This document shows positions 38,245 to 47,539 of a DNA stretch of 47,543 bases, piece after piece. Numbering within the stretch: position 1 is the first letter of the stretch; each line of letters opens with the position of its first letter. Position numbers and translations under genes: made by a program. The stretch lies in the IMG/VR virus record IMGVR_UViG_3300050034_000272, positions 1-47,543 of that record; one strand, written 5' to 3'. Source of the stretch: a virus. The notes beneath the pieces were generated by a model. It ran no database searches. It was not told the origin of the DNA and saw nothing but the letters and a program-made list of their open reading frames with translations.

Positions 38245-39381
38245 CTAATTTGCTTGAGTCAAGGTAATAGTTCCAAGCTGTACTGCCTGATCATCTGCTA
38301 TTGTTACATCTGTAGAAGGGCTTGAAGCATTGAAAGTTAACAATGCAGAAGCTAATGAATTGGCTATAACCATCTGTAACATCATATAACTAAATCCATT
38401 ACCAACATTTAGACCTGGGAAATCAGTTCCATAACTAGTAGTTCCACCCATGAAATAACATTGGATATCTGATTCTAGTGTTGCGGAAACAGTATCCCAA
38501 TCATAACCGGGCATAAGAGCAACTGCAACATTAATATTTTGAATAATAAAAGTAGGTGAAGTAACAAGAACATTAACCCCACCAATCTCACAATCTGGCT
38601 GATTAAATAAAGCCTGTACTGCTTCAACAACTTCAGTTGGTGTTGGTTGAACATTACCATTTACAAGGAGTTCAATATCATACCCTGGAATTGGAGGATT
38701 ATTAATCACACCAACATCATGAACACCTTCCACAGCTCCTCCTTGTGCTGCATACCAACTAATACTTCCAGTGATGTTTCCTTGACCTGCGGCTAATATT
38801 CTGGATCTAAGCGAAGTATCATCTTCTGGATCCATACCATTACTAAATGCTGTTGGATTTGTAATTGTTAAACCAGCTATAGGTACATAGAATGTGTCAA
38901 TAATTCCAGGCGCTACATTTCCATCAGCACCTCCAACTGTTGCGATTCCTGTAAGATTTAAAGTTAACGAACCTGCAGTTAAGGTTTGATCTCCCACTGT
39001 TTGGAAATAAAGTGTAGGATCTGTACTACAAGTTAAAAGGGTACCATCAGGAATATCTATATCATCAGTAAATGCTGCAGATGTGCTTATAACTAAAGGT
39101 CCTGTACTTTGAATAGCTGATTTTCTAAGTATTCCAAAAGGAACACCCAATGCATCTAACCAATCACCAGCTGCAGTTTGAACATAACCCATCTGCAAAA
39201 TATAATCCACAAGGACCCTTAACTCATAATTTGTTAAATTAATACTTGAAAGAATATTTAATATTTCAGATCCCTGGTTAAAATCTGTAATTTGAGTTTG
39301 AGCTGTTTGGAAATAATTAACCATTCTCTGCAATATTGCGGAGGGATCTTCCAATGTATAAACTGGGATATTATTAGTCAT
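38245..39381 (-). CDS. Baseplate J-like protein
   Basis: 378 residues from ATG 39381, with GGAGG 11 nt upstream (a longer in-frame start gives a spurious hydrophobic leader). [20 protein letters not shown], then [35 protein letters not shown] and [20 protein letters not shown] are the pattern of phage P2 gpJ / baseplate J proteins. It forms the baseplate wedge. Order gp25-like, J is standard for contractile tails. Confidence 0.85.
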   Translation of the reverse strand: MTNNIPVYTLEDPSAILQRMVNYFQTAQTQITDFNQGSEILNILSSINLTNYELRVLVDYILQMGYVQTAAGDWLDALGVPFGILRKSAIQSTGPLVISTSAAFTDDIDIPDGTLLTCSTDPTLYFQTVGDQTLTAGSLTLNLTGIATVGGADGNVAPGIIDTFYVPIAGLTITNPTAFSNGMDPEDDTSLRSRILAAGQGNITGSISWYAAQGGAVEGVHDVGVINNPPIPGYDIELLVNGNVQPTPTEVVEAVQALFNQPDCEIGGVNVLVTSPTFIIQNINVAVALMPGYDWDTVSATLESDIQCYFMGGTTSYGTDFPGLNVGNGFSYMMLQMVIANSLASALLTFNASSPSTDVTIADDQAVQLGTITLTQAN

Positions 39382-39385
39382 ATTC

Positions 39386-39763
39386 TTAATTACCTCCAAT
39401 ATTAAAAACAAGATTATTAGGGGTGTCTTCATCTATTAATAAAACTGAACATTCAACAGTAGCAACTTCCAAAGAATAAGCACAGCTAATGGAAATGATA
39501 TCTTGGATTCTTGGCTCTTGTAAAAGACAAATCTGAGTATAAAGTATAATTTGTTGCTCAGTGGTTTCAATATCTGTGTTACCTATCAAATCATTCGATT
39601 GATTACCATAGTTAGTGTACCCTAATTGGAGCAGTTCATCCAATTTAATAGTAACACGATTATAAATCGCCTGCAACGCATTATCTATTTGCGAAACCAA
39701 AGCAAAATCCCCTTTGCTATTTGGGATCCATAATCGATTAACATCTGTACCAAAATCAACCAT
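39386..39763 (-). CDS. gp25-like / GpW baseplate wedge protein
   Basis: 125 residues from ATG 39763 with GGGAG 6 nt before it. DFALVSQIDNALQAIYNRVT, LDELLQLGYTNYGNQSND and ILYTQICLLQEPRIQDIISI match the gp25-like family (EPR motif conserved). A lysozyme-like role is not implied; the family is a structural baseplate wedge protein that nucleates the sheath. It lies between spike and J as expected. Confidence 0.8.
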   Translation of the reverse strand: MVDFGTDVNRLWIPNSKGDFALVSQIDNALQAIYNRVTIKLDELLQLGYTNYGNQSNDLIGNTDIETTEQQIILYTQICLLQEPRIQDIISISCAYSLEVATVECSVLLIDEDTPNNLVFNIGGN

Positions 39764-40085
39764 TATATTCTCCCTCTGGGATCTTTCCAATAATTATGGG
39801 GTTCGAACTTTGTCCATTAATAAAAATAACAAGAACATAATCTCCTACTGCCAAATTCAGAGTTGAACTCATAACATCCCCGCCAGTAGAGGTTAAGGAA
39901 TCAGTATATGGGGATTGTATAATTGGAACATAAGTGAAATTCAACCCCAAGGAGTCTATAGATATATCTGCAACTGTTGATCCCGGATATAAGGAGGACA
40001 CCAGGCCTATTAGTGGTTGTTGTTGTTGTGGTTGGTCGTTTACAATTCTTATAATTTCATCGTCTAAATTTTTTAATCCAGTCAT
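39756..40085 (-). CDS. Baseplate spike (gpV-like OB fold)
   Basis: 109 residues. LIGLVSSLYPGSTVADISID and LNLAVGDYVLVIFINGQSSN then PIIIGKIPEG are the OB-fold strands of gpV-type spike proteins. It lacks the long beta-helix tip found in many spikes, so the piercing end may come from another protein or be very short. Overlaps the gp25-like gene by 8 nt. Confidence 0.65.
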   Translation of the reverse strand: MTGLKNLDDEIIRIVNDQPQQQQPLIGLVSSLYPGSTVADISIDSLGLNFTYVPIIQSPYTDSLTSTGGDVMSSTLNLAVGDYVLVIFINGQSSNPIIIGKIPEGEYNG

Positions 40086-40097
40086 AATTTAACCTCT

Positions 40098-41975
40098 TTA
40101 ACATGATGTAACCTGAGATAACCGATGACAAACAGTATCCCATACCAACCATTGATTATTTACTAAAACAAGGAGATGTTCATGAGGTCCATTGAAATCA
40201 CAGTCTGCCTGAGTAACAGTAAGTTTAACCTGTTGAGTTTTGTATCCTTCAGCATTTAACCATGCTGCTGCCAATAATGCCTGGTCTACGCAATTGGCAC
40301 TACCTTTTGCTAAAGTTTGTTGTATGGTCTGTTTACTACCCATATAGTAACTATATACAATATTATCATCAATCCAACGATATATCTGACAATATTTTGT
40401 TAATGATGGATCTACTCCATCAAGTTCAGCAGGTAATTTAGGTGCCTTAGGAGTCTTTGTTAACCAAGATATTTGTTGAATAAAACTGATAACGGGCTCC
40501 AAATTATTAGGACTTATCCCTTCTTTGTATGGAATGCCTTCATCTGCCAAAATTTGATCTGGATGGGGAATTCCGGTAAAACTAGGAGGATCATAGTTAT
40601 CATCATGAGCCCTAGGTAACCAAGCCAAACCTGTTATTAATACTCCTGCGGTATCCATAAAAACAAGAGCATCTTTCTTTTTGCCTAACAAACTTTTCCA
40701 CCAAGAAGTTGATTTTTCATTGATAACTCCCGCATCAACACCACCATATATTTCAATAAGCATGGCATTTGATTGAAGTTTACCAGATTCTAAAAGTGAA
40801 TCATGAGTATTAGGACCTATACCTCCATCATAACACGTAATATTCATATTTCGAAGTCCTGCCATAATTGTATTGATATGTGATTGATCAGGACCTGGGC
40901 CGTAAATATTATCTGAGCATATCCAAACAGGTCTGTAAGTATAAATATAGCCATCAGGCATTGCAGCTGATGGTTCTTGTTCTCCTGTCAAGGGATCTAC
41001 ATACATCCATTCATCAGGGGGTAATGGTTGACCATTTAAAAATTGAACTTCTGTATTGCAGGTGGTTGCATCAACAGTTATATCCACTTGTTTAGTGTAA
41101 AATGCGTTTTTTGTTTCTTTACTCCAAGGAGGCGGTATGAATATACACCATTGACCTTCAGTTATTGGAATTATGTCAGGTATGGTTATAGTGCCTGCAT
41201 AACGGGCTTCATTATCATTGTTAAATAATGAATTTGCTTGTGATATTGCATCAGATATATCGTCTGCTTCGAGATTAGTATCACTTATAAAATCTTCAAG
41301 ATATCCATATTTAATAATCATCCCAATATCTACATATTCATATAATAAGACACTTTTATCACCTAAAACATAAACAGCATCTACAATATCATTATCATCA
41401 TAATCTATACTATAATTAGAGGCCCCTGAAGTTGTAGCAAATAAATAACCTTCTGTTGGTTCCGGAGGCAGTTGTAAAATAGGGATGCCATCAACATTTA
41501 CATGGAACTCATATCCTTCAAGGTTAGCCATCTGTTGACATGTATTTATTCTTTTTTGATTGGATGCACCTAACTTGGGCCAATTTTGGCCGGAAGTTAC
41601 TATTCCTGACGTAGGCATTCCCACATATTCAACAGTATCTTTTATAACATCACTAATTAGAACATTTGTATAATGGAAAGGCCATTTTCCGAATAATAAT
41701 CTTGTATAATCTAAACAACTATACTCATATCCTGCTTCTGTTTCTTTTGTTTCAACTATCTGACCACCAAACAGTGTTTTTCCATTATAAACCACATTAA
41801 CTTTACTCATATCGCCATAGCAATTAGGACTTTCAAATGTAAACTGATTAGCAGCATATAGATTATAAGTGATTTTTAAAGTGTAATATGGTGCTGTGCC
41901 ACTTTCATAATCTGAAGGCTGTTTTTCAGGGGTCGTTGGTGAAGGTCCAACATAAATTAATGGTAAATTTGTCAT
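40098..41975 (-). CDS. Tail hub (gpD/gp27-like) fused to a transglutaminase-like endoisopeptidase
   Basis: 625 residues. Residues 1-315 have the hub pattern: YTLKITYNLYAANQFTFESP, LFGGQIVETKETEAGYEYSC, ANLEGYEFHVN and a late ITEGQWCIFIPP. Residues 345-490 are a separate domain (VWICSDNIYGPGPDQSH, GIGPNTH, WLPRAHDDN). Residues 525-625 are transglutaminase-like with Cys562 (ANCVDQ), His598/600 (GPHEHLLV) and Asp613 (VWDTVC), the Cys-His-Asp triad of C71-type pseudomurein endoisopeptidases. By analogy with the T4 gp5 lysozyme, the tail tip would open the cell wall during entry. Confidence 0.75.
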   Translation of the reverse strand: MTNLPLIYVGPSPTTPEKQPSDYESGTAPYYTLKITYNLYAANQFTFESPNCYGDMSKVNVVYNGKTLFGGQIVETKETEAGYEYSCLDYTRLLFGKWPFHYTNVLISDVIKDTVEYVGMPTSGIVTSGQNWPKLGASNQKRINTCQQMANLEGYEFHVNVDGIPILQLPPEPTEGYLFATTSGASNYSIDYDDNDIVDAVYVLGDKSVLLYEYVDIGMIIKYGYLEDFISDTNLEADDISDAISQANSLFNNDNEARYAGTITIPDIIPITEGQWCIFIPPPWSKETKNAFYTKQVDITVDATTCNTEVQFLNGQPLPPDEWMYVDPLTGEQEPSAAMPDGYIYTYRPVWICSDNIYGPGPDQSHINTIMAGLRNMNITCYDGGIGPNTHDSLLESGKLQSNAMLIEIYGGVDAGVINEKSTSWWKSLLGKKKDALVFMDTAGVLITGLAWLPRAHDDNYDPPSFTGIPHPDQILADEGIPYKEGISPNNLEPVISFIQQISWLTKTPKAPKLPAELDGVDPSLTKYCQIYRWIDDNIVYSYYMGSKQTIQQTLAKGSANCVDQALLAAAWLNAEGYKTQQVKLTVTQADCDFNGPHEHLLVLVNNQWLVWDTVCHRLSQVTSC

Positions 41976-41979
41976 TAGA

Positions 41980-42417
41980 TCACCCGTTAACTGCTACATC
42001 CCATTTTTCCCCAACAGAAATTACTGTGGAGCTATCGACAGGGGACACTTGATTATCTGTGAAAGATCCCATTGTTACATTGAATACGTAATTCTCTTGA
42101 AGTGTCATTGTAATGTGAAAAACCCCTCTTTTATCTTCCGAGGGTTTATAACTAGTAATATTATAAATTCCATTATAATCTGCCATTGATTGACTGATAA
42201 CTGTCACAGATGATTCTAATGCTGCGAGGTTCTGAAATGCTTGAATATTATTTTCATTTGCTCGGATTGTTAAGGTGAGTAAACGTCCTCCTTTACCTAG
42301 AAATGTTGTATGACTTCCATTTGACCCCAATATTGGTTTGGTAGGACGTTGTAATTGTTGATCTTCTTCTATTTTGGTGACATTTGCAGCTACATTATTT
42401 ATCATGAAATAGGACAT
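41980..42417 (-). CDS. Tail protein between tape measure and hub (GpU-like)
   Basis: 145 residues from ATG 42417, with GGAGG 8 nt upstream. FLGKGGRLLTLTIRANENNI and YNGIYNITSYKPSEDKRGVF followed by HITMTLQE form a small beta fold like GpU/XkdP-type proteins that bridge tube tip and hub. The position fits. Confidence in the family is moderate. Confidence 0.55.
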   Translation of the reverse strand: MSYFMINNVAANVTKIEEDQQLQRPTKPILGSNGSHTTFLGKGGRLLTLTIRANENNIQAFQNLAALESSVTVISQSMADYNGIYNITSYKPSEDKRGVFHITMTLQENYVFNVTMGSFTDNQVSPVDSSTVISVGEKWDVAVNG

Positions 42418-42500
42418 TTTGAAACCCTCCAAATAGGTTAAAATAGAAAAATTTAATTAAAGTAATATTCAATTTAAAGCAAGCCATCATGTAATACTCC

Positions 42501-44951
42501 TTACCTCCCATTTATATCATTTAATTTTTTGACTTCTTTTGTAACTGCATCTACTATCTGTTTGGAATCTTCTTTGTTTTGTTTTTGAGTGAAATACATG
42601 TTAACAACAGTTTGAGGTTTTTCACTTGTACTTTGAGGTGTTGTTGGACTTATTGCATTTGTAGCAACTGATTTTATTGCACTTTTTGAGGTTCCTTCTG
42701 TTAATCCTCCAACTATTGAGGATCCTATTTTCTTTCCATCTTCACCTAATATGCCGCTAGAACTGTTCATTGTTTCGTGGATAAGGTCAAGTTCTCCTTT
42801 TATGGCATAGTACATATAGCCTGGACTGTTGATTCCAGCTGCTTTCTTAAGTCCATTAACTATGTTCTGGCCTATATGGACAGCATCATTGTATAATTGT
42901 GAACCTGCCTGCATCATGTAAGATCCAATAGATAAAAATTCATTATAAACTAGTCCTGGTAAAGATTTGATATAATTCATAAATCCATTTACAAGATTTT
43001 CAGCATCATTCACTACTATATTCTTGAAATTTTCTACTGATGGAACGATGTTTCCCAGGTCTGCTCCGAATTGTTGTAGTCCAACCCATATCATCTGTAA
43101 TGCATGAACAGCATCTTTACCCAAACCGTTGAATAATGCTTTGGTGTCATTGATTATTGGGCCCCATAGGTGGAAGTAGCTGATTACTGCGACAATAGCA
43201 ATACCGATAAGTATCGCCCATCCGATAGGGTTTGTGGCAAGGAAGATTAATGTTGCCATGGTTGCTGATGCTAAAGCACCAACAAAACTCATGACTGCTC
43301 CTGCTGCAACCACAAAACCTCCGGCTATTGATTCAGCTACTCCACTCATTGACCCGATAGAACCTGCTTCCTCTTCCATGAAGCCAGCGCCTTTTTCAGC
43401 ACCGCCAACTGTACCGCCAGTTCCTGCTAAGTCTTCAGATGCTGTAAATGCATCAATTTTAACAGCATTTTCTTCAGCTGCTGTTCCTGATGCAATTGTA
43501 GCACCAAGATAAGTGTCAACTTTGGCTGCACTTTCTTCTGAAGCATTACCACTTAATTCTTGACTAGTTGTTAATATGTCCTCTTTCCCAGCAGCTTCAT
43601 CTGCAGAATCTCCAACACTAGCAAACCGTTCTTTTAAAGCATTAATTCCCCCACTTATAGTGCTTGGAAGATTCCATATTGCAGATCCTACTGCTTTAAT
43701 TTCTGTTATCGCGGGACCTAATTGACCTAAAGCCATTAATGGTCCTGCGAGTAATCCAAGAGCACCACCAAGAACTAAGAATAAAGCTACTATACTTCCA
43801 AGAGCAGGGTATTTTGACATTGCACTTCCTAATGGAGATAATACATTATTCATTAACCAGGTTAATGTTGGGACAAGGTCTGCACCTATTGTTGCTTCCA
43901 TTTCGGTAAGTTTACCATTGAATATGGCCATTTTACCTGCGCTTGAATTTGCATAAGCTGCGTTGATTTTAGCGATATTCCCATTTTGCATAAGGGCATT
44001 GTTTAATGCTGCGATTCTTTGAGTTGGATCATCTGCTGCAAATGTACTTGATCCACCTGTTGCTATTGATCCCTGGTTTAATGAGTTAGTTGTTATACCT
44101 AACTTTGCAGTCATCATGGTTGAGGGTGTAGCTGATGTAAGAACTTTACCATATGCTTGAGCTGCAGCTGTTGGATCTGTTCCAAGTGCAGTTGATAAAC
44201 CTCCAATAACTGGCATAGTTGAGTTTATTGCCTGTGTATTACCTGCCATTCCAGGATATACTGATAATGCTGAAACTGATGAGGCCAATGTTTCAGGATC
44301 TATACCCGTTTGATTTGACCACCCTTGTGCCATTTTTTCTAATTGTGGTGTACTTGCTATAGCTTGAGTGGCACTCATTCCAAGTGCTCCGCCCATTTTA
44401 CTCATAGATCCTTGTACTGTTTCAGCTGCACTTATGGCTTTGTCAGCTAACCCTAACATAAGGGTTCCTAACATCATTAGGGCCATTCCACCAACTGATT
44501 GGAGGGCGCTGAATTTTCCACTTAATTTTTCTACACTGTCTGATGCTTCATCTGTTGTAGCTACATTTTCAGTCATATCTGTTCCCATTTGTTCTAAATG
44601 GGAAGTATCAATACCTTGAAGTGCAGGGCTTAAACCTTGTTGAACTGCATTAGTTCCTTCTTCAATATCGTTGTTAAATTCAGTTACACGGTCTGAAGCT
44701 GCACCCATGTTATAACTCATAGTTGCTGCTGCTTGGTCGGATGCTGCACCAAAATCTACTATTTTACCCTTAGCATCCATATAGGTTTGACCAGTGGCTT
44801 CCACAGCTGCTTGAGTTTCCTCGTTACCCATTACTGAAGCTGCCGCCATGTCTTCGGTTGCAGTTTGGGCTGATGCTACGTTTTCACGTGCTTCAGTCAT
44901 ACCTGAACTGTCATAAACTGATCTTATTTGGATAAGTAGTTCTTCTAGCAT
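42501..44951 (-). CDS. Tail tape measure protein
   Basis: 816 residues. A helical Ala/Thr/Glu-rich N-terminus (MTEARENVASAQTATEDMAA) leads to hydrophobic segments near residues 160-180, 380-405 and 555-605 (LALFLVLGGALGLLAG-like; GWAILIGIAIVAVISYFHLW) and a helical C-terminus with VVNMYFTQKQNKED. This is the standard make-up and it follows the chaperone genes. At about 1.5 Angstrom per residue the tail would be near 120 nm, an inference from length. Confidence 0.85.
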   Translation of the reverse strand: MLEELLIQIRSVYDSSGMTEARENVASAQTATEDMAAASVMGNEETQAAVEATGQTYMDAKGKIVDFGAASDQAAATMSYNMGAASDRVTEFNNDIEEGTNAVQQGLSPALQGIDTSHLEQMGTDMTENVATTDEASDSVEKLSGKFSALQSVGGMALMMLGTLMLGLADKAISAAETVQGSMSKMGGALGMSATQAIASTPQLEKMAQGWSNQTGIDPETLASSVSALSVYPGMAGNTQAINSTMPVIGGLSTALGTDPTAAAQAYGKVLTSATPSTMMTAKLGITTNSLNQGSIATGGSSTFAADDPTQRIAALNNALMQNGNIAKINAAYANSSAGKMAIFNGKLTEMEATIGADLVPTLTWLMNNVLSPLGSAMSKYPALGSIVALFLVLGGALGLLAGPLMALGQLGPAITEIKAVGSAIWNLPSTISGGINALKERFASVGDSADEAAGKEDILTTSQELSGNASEESAAKVDTYLGATIASGTAAEENAVKIDAFTASEDLAGTGGTVGGAEKGAGFMEEEAGSIGSMSGVAESIAGGFVVAAGAVMSFVGALASATMATLIFLATNPIGWAILIGIAIVAVISYFHLWGPIINDTKALFNGLGKDAVHALQMIWVGLQQFGADLGNIVPSVENFKNIVVNDAENLVNGFMNYIKSLPGLVYNEFLSIGSYMMQAGSQLYNDAVHIGQNIVNGLKKAAGINSPGYMYYAIKGELDLIHETMNSSSGILGEDGKKIGSSIVGGLTEGTSKSAIKSVATNAISPTTPQSTSEKPQTVVNMYFTQKQNKEDSKQIVDAVTKEVKKLNDINGR

Positions 44952-45012
44952 GGGCTCAGCCTCGTGAAAATTGTAAAATTTATAAGAATAAAAAAAATAA
45001 AAAATTAAGAAT

Positions 45013-45186
45013 TTAAGGAGTATTTCGTTGGATTAGATCACCATAAACTTCCTGGACAATTATCAGAAATAGAACTTGAAGATCTGTTAAGTCATTAATT
45101 TTTTCTTGTAGTTGGTAATGTTGTTTGATAATCAAGATCAATATCCAAAACCAGGACCCGTCTTCATCGGGATCTAATCTTTCCCA
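45013..45186 (-). CDS. Tail chaperone extension reached by -1 frameshift
   Basis: In the -1 frame relative to the upstream chaperone, the sequence is open from before 45186 to the stop at 45013: WERLDPDEDGSWFWILILII, then KQHYQLQEKINDLTDLQVLF and a polar end. The zero frame ends at 45174 after TTT GGG AAA GAT TAG. A slip of one base back at T_TTT_GGG joins the two, giving a G/GT-type pair as in lambda and E/E+E-prime in P2. A GC stem (CCCG/CGGG) begins 8 nt after GGGAAA. No start codon with a ribosome-binding site is seen for the extension. Confidence 0.55.
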   Translation of the reverse strand, partial: WERLDPDEDGSWFWILILIIKQHYQLQEKINDLTDLQVLFLIIVQEVYGDLIQRNTP

Positions 45187-45668
45187 AAAATTTTGTCTAT
45201 TGCTTTGTCTTCAAATCTATCTTTGAAATCTCCACTTATGAATTTAATTTCTTCTGATACATTTTTAACAAATCCATCTGGCATTTCACGAATTACAGAT
45301 ATGTTAAATGGTGTTCCTTTTTCATTCATTACAAAGCCGAATGCACATATCATATCAATTACATTTTTATTGCTTGATTTTCCTTTGACCTTTCTTGCAA
45401 TTTCTTTGTCGATGGCTCCTCTTTCTCCTCTTGAGAGTGGTTTGACATATACTGGCATCCTTTTTTTCTTGGAATCTGTGAGATCAAAGAATTCAACTTC
45501 CCTTCTTAACACTGCATCTTTACCATCAAGGATTAATTTTTCCATATCAAAATCAGGTAAGACTTCTAATTCTTCAGATTCATCTGGATCAAATATAGAA
45601 TTTTCTTCTGATTCATCAAGTGCATCCTGTTCCATTATTTCGTTTATTCTGTCTTCGGTATTTTTCAT
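45174..45668 (-). CDS. Tail assembly chaperone
   Basis: 164 residues from ATG 45668 (an in-frame GTG lies three codons before). The acidic N-terminus (EEQ-type run, FDPDESEELEVLPDFD) is followed by a compact domain KRMPVYVKPLSRGERGAID and IDMICAFGFVMNEKG, typical of the zero-frame chaperone upstream of tape measure genes (XkdN/gpG type). The likely frameshift near its end extends it into the next reading frame. These proteins wrap the tape measure during tail assembly and are not in the virion. Confidence 0.7.
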   Translation of the reverse strand: MKNTEDRINEIMEQDALDESEENSIFDPDESEELEVLPDFDMEKLILDGKDAVLRREVEFFDLTDSKKKRMPVYVKPLSRGERGAIDKEIARKVKGKSSNKNVIDMICAFGFVMNEKGTPFNISVIREMPDGFVKNVSEEIKFISGDFKDRFEDKAIDKIFGKD

Positions 45669-45711
45669 AATAATCACATTTTAATAAAATTTCAAAATAA
45701 AAAAAATATAA

Positions 45712-46101
45712 TTAAGCTGGTGCGGTTACTCTAGTACGAGTTAACGCTGAGAAACTGAAATCTTCACTAGCTGCTTTTTTAGGGTCTTTACTTCCACTTA
45801 TACTGTCCAACATACAACCAGTATAGGTATCTGTTATAATACCATCAGGGTTGGGATCTTGAATAACGATTGGAACTGTGCTTCCAGGTTCGATTGCACT
45901 TTGTAATTGTGCTTCGAAATTGGGATCATATCTGACTAGTCTTGATAATTTAACTGTGTATACTCCATAGTTTGCAGGTGTACCCACAGGACCGTCGAAT
46001 GTATCCTCTACATCGTTTGATTGTTTGTAATCATAACTGTATTTGGTTGCTCTGGCTATCCTGAGGCTATTTATTAAGATGTTTACATATTTTATTGCCA
46101 T
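45712..46101 (-). CDS. Contractile-type tail tube protein
   Basis: 129 residues. IKYVNILINSLRIARATKYS, DGPVGTPANYGVYTVKLSRL and a late ISGSKDPKKAASEDFSFSAL resemble XkdM-type tube proteins, which polymerise as hexamers inside the sheath. GGAGG precedes the ATG, 13 nt after the sheath gene. Short length and position between sheath and chaperone are as in PBSX-like contractile tails. Confidence 0.75.
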   Translation of the reverse strand: MAIKYVNILINSLRIARATKYSYDYKQSNDVEDTFDGPVGTPANYGVYTVKLSRLVRYDPNFEAQLQSAIEPGSTVPIVIQDPNPDGIITDTYTGCMLDSISGSKDPKKAASEDFSFSALTRTRVTAPA

Positions 46102-46114
46102 GTTCTAAACCTCC

Positions 46115-47539
46115 TTATGACCCTGTAACAACTGGATTTACCATTGTAATTCTCTGATCGATATGTTTAAGGATACCAAATGGTTGGACTGATATGTCCT
46201 CATAAAGTATCTCATTATTTTCTGCATCAAATTCTGTACTGTATTGTACATCAGTTGCAACAACACCTTCCAGATCAGATATTCTCTGTTCAATTTCACC
46301 ATTGACTGCTAATTGTGTGGCTGTGAAATCAGTTGATCCTAACATATCACTGCAGTTTAAATAATTACAGCAGAAGCAGAGTGTTCTCATTGCATGTTGT
46401 TCAACATATGGTTTCTGGCCTGTATCGTCTACAAAATGGCTTCCTGTTACTGCTGAGACTATGCCATATATCTGGTTTTGGCGATCTTTAACTGTGAGAA
46501 GAGTTGCACCATTATCTGTGAGTTGGTATTGTGTGGCTCCTCCATCGTCAAGAGATCCGTAATCTTCGTTTATTGCAGTGATATCCGATATTGTTTTATT
46601 GGTCATTGATACATTGACTGGTAATCCTGCGAGGTATCCTGCGATTCTTGCAGCAGTGGCAGCTTCGTTTAACACTTCAGTTCCACTTGTAATGCTTTGA
46701 GTAAGCCAGATAAAGAACTGGTCATCGATGCTTGTTAAAAGATCAATAACTTCAGCATTTGTTTTAGTCACATCAATTGGAAGAACAGGCATACATAGCT
46801 GATCTGCACTTACTTTGTTTTGGATATAAGTGTCAATATTGGTGTAATATGTGTCTATTGGCAGATCTGTGAATATTAGAAGGTCGAATTGTTCATTTAG
46901 TAATGTTGATAATGCTGAATCTATGTCGCTTGCGGATGGTTCAGATACTTCTGCTCCTCCAGTAAATGGTTGTGCTGTTATTGTGGCAGGTGTTTTGGTT
47001 AGATCTCCAACTGTGATTTCGACAGGGATGCTGTTTCTTGCAAGGATATTGTTATAAATGGCTGTGGCATCTGCGCAATTATCCCATTGTTCGAGTATTG
47101 TTGAACCATTCATTATTGTAACTTTTTGACCACTATTCGATCCTGGGCTGATTGTTATTGTTAAATTGTTACCCCAAATTCCACCAGCTAAAGTCAATGT
47201 CATTATTTCAACCGGTGTTGGTGTGGTTGTATCCATTATAGATGTGCTTGCTCCAGTTGTTGCTCCAGCTCGTACACATATGGCTGAAGATGCTCCATAA
47301 TTATTATTTGTGGGGTCCTGTGTAAATGCCATTCTTATTATTTGTTCACCTGGATAATCTGGATCAGATCCCATCTGATTTAAACCATCTTTAGCACTTG
47401 AAATATAATATGGCTTATTACCATCTCCCATCTCGAAACGTCCAACTATTGCAATTACTCCTGCAGATCCAAATGGTGCAGAGTTACTTGCCTCACTTAT
47501 CTCTGCACTTACTCCAGGTATTGTAGTATCAATTCCCAT
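46115..47539 (-). CDS. Tail sheath protein
   Basis: 474 residues, complete. The N-terminus IPGVSAEISEASNSAPFGSA and GVIAIVGRFEMGDGNKPYYI is the linker and strand region of sheath proteins that hook neighbouring subunits, and the C-terminus DISVQPFGILKHIDQRITMV carries the conserved end region with the paired strands. The body has GGIWGNNLTITIS and DQFFIWLTQSI. ATG 47539 lies 4 nt from the window edge, so its ribosome-binding site is outside. It shows that the tail is contractile. Confidence 0.88.
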   Translation of the reverse strand: MGIDTTIPGVSAEISEASNSAPFGSAGVIAIVGRFEMGDGNKPYYISSAKDGLNQMGSDPDYPGEQIIRMAFTQDPTNNNYGASSAICVRAGATTGASTSIMDTTTPTPVEIMTLTLAGGIWGNNLTITISPGSNSGQKVTIMNGSTILEQWDNCADATAIYNNILARNSIPVEITVGDLTKTPATITAQPFTGGAEVSEPSASDIDSALSTLLNEQFDLLIFTDLPIDTYYTNIDTYIQNKVSADQLCMPVLPIDVTKTNAEVIDLLTSIDDQFFIWLTQSITSGTEVLNEAATAARIAGYLAGLPVNVSMTNKTISDITAINEDYGSLDDGGATQYQLTDNGATLLTVKDRQNQIYGIVSAVTGSHFVDDTGQKPYVEQHAMRTLCFCCNYLNCSDMLGSTDFTATQLAVNGEIEQRISDLEGVVATDVQYSTEFDAENNEILYEDISVQPFGILKHIDQRITMVNPVVTGS

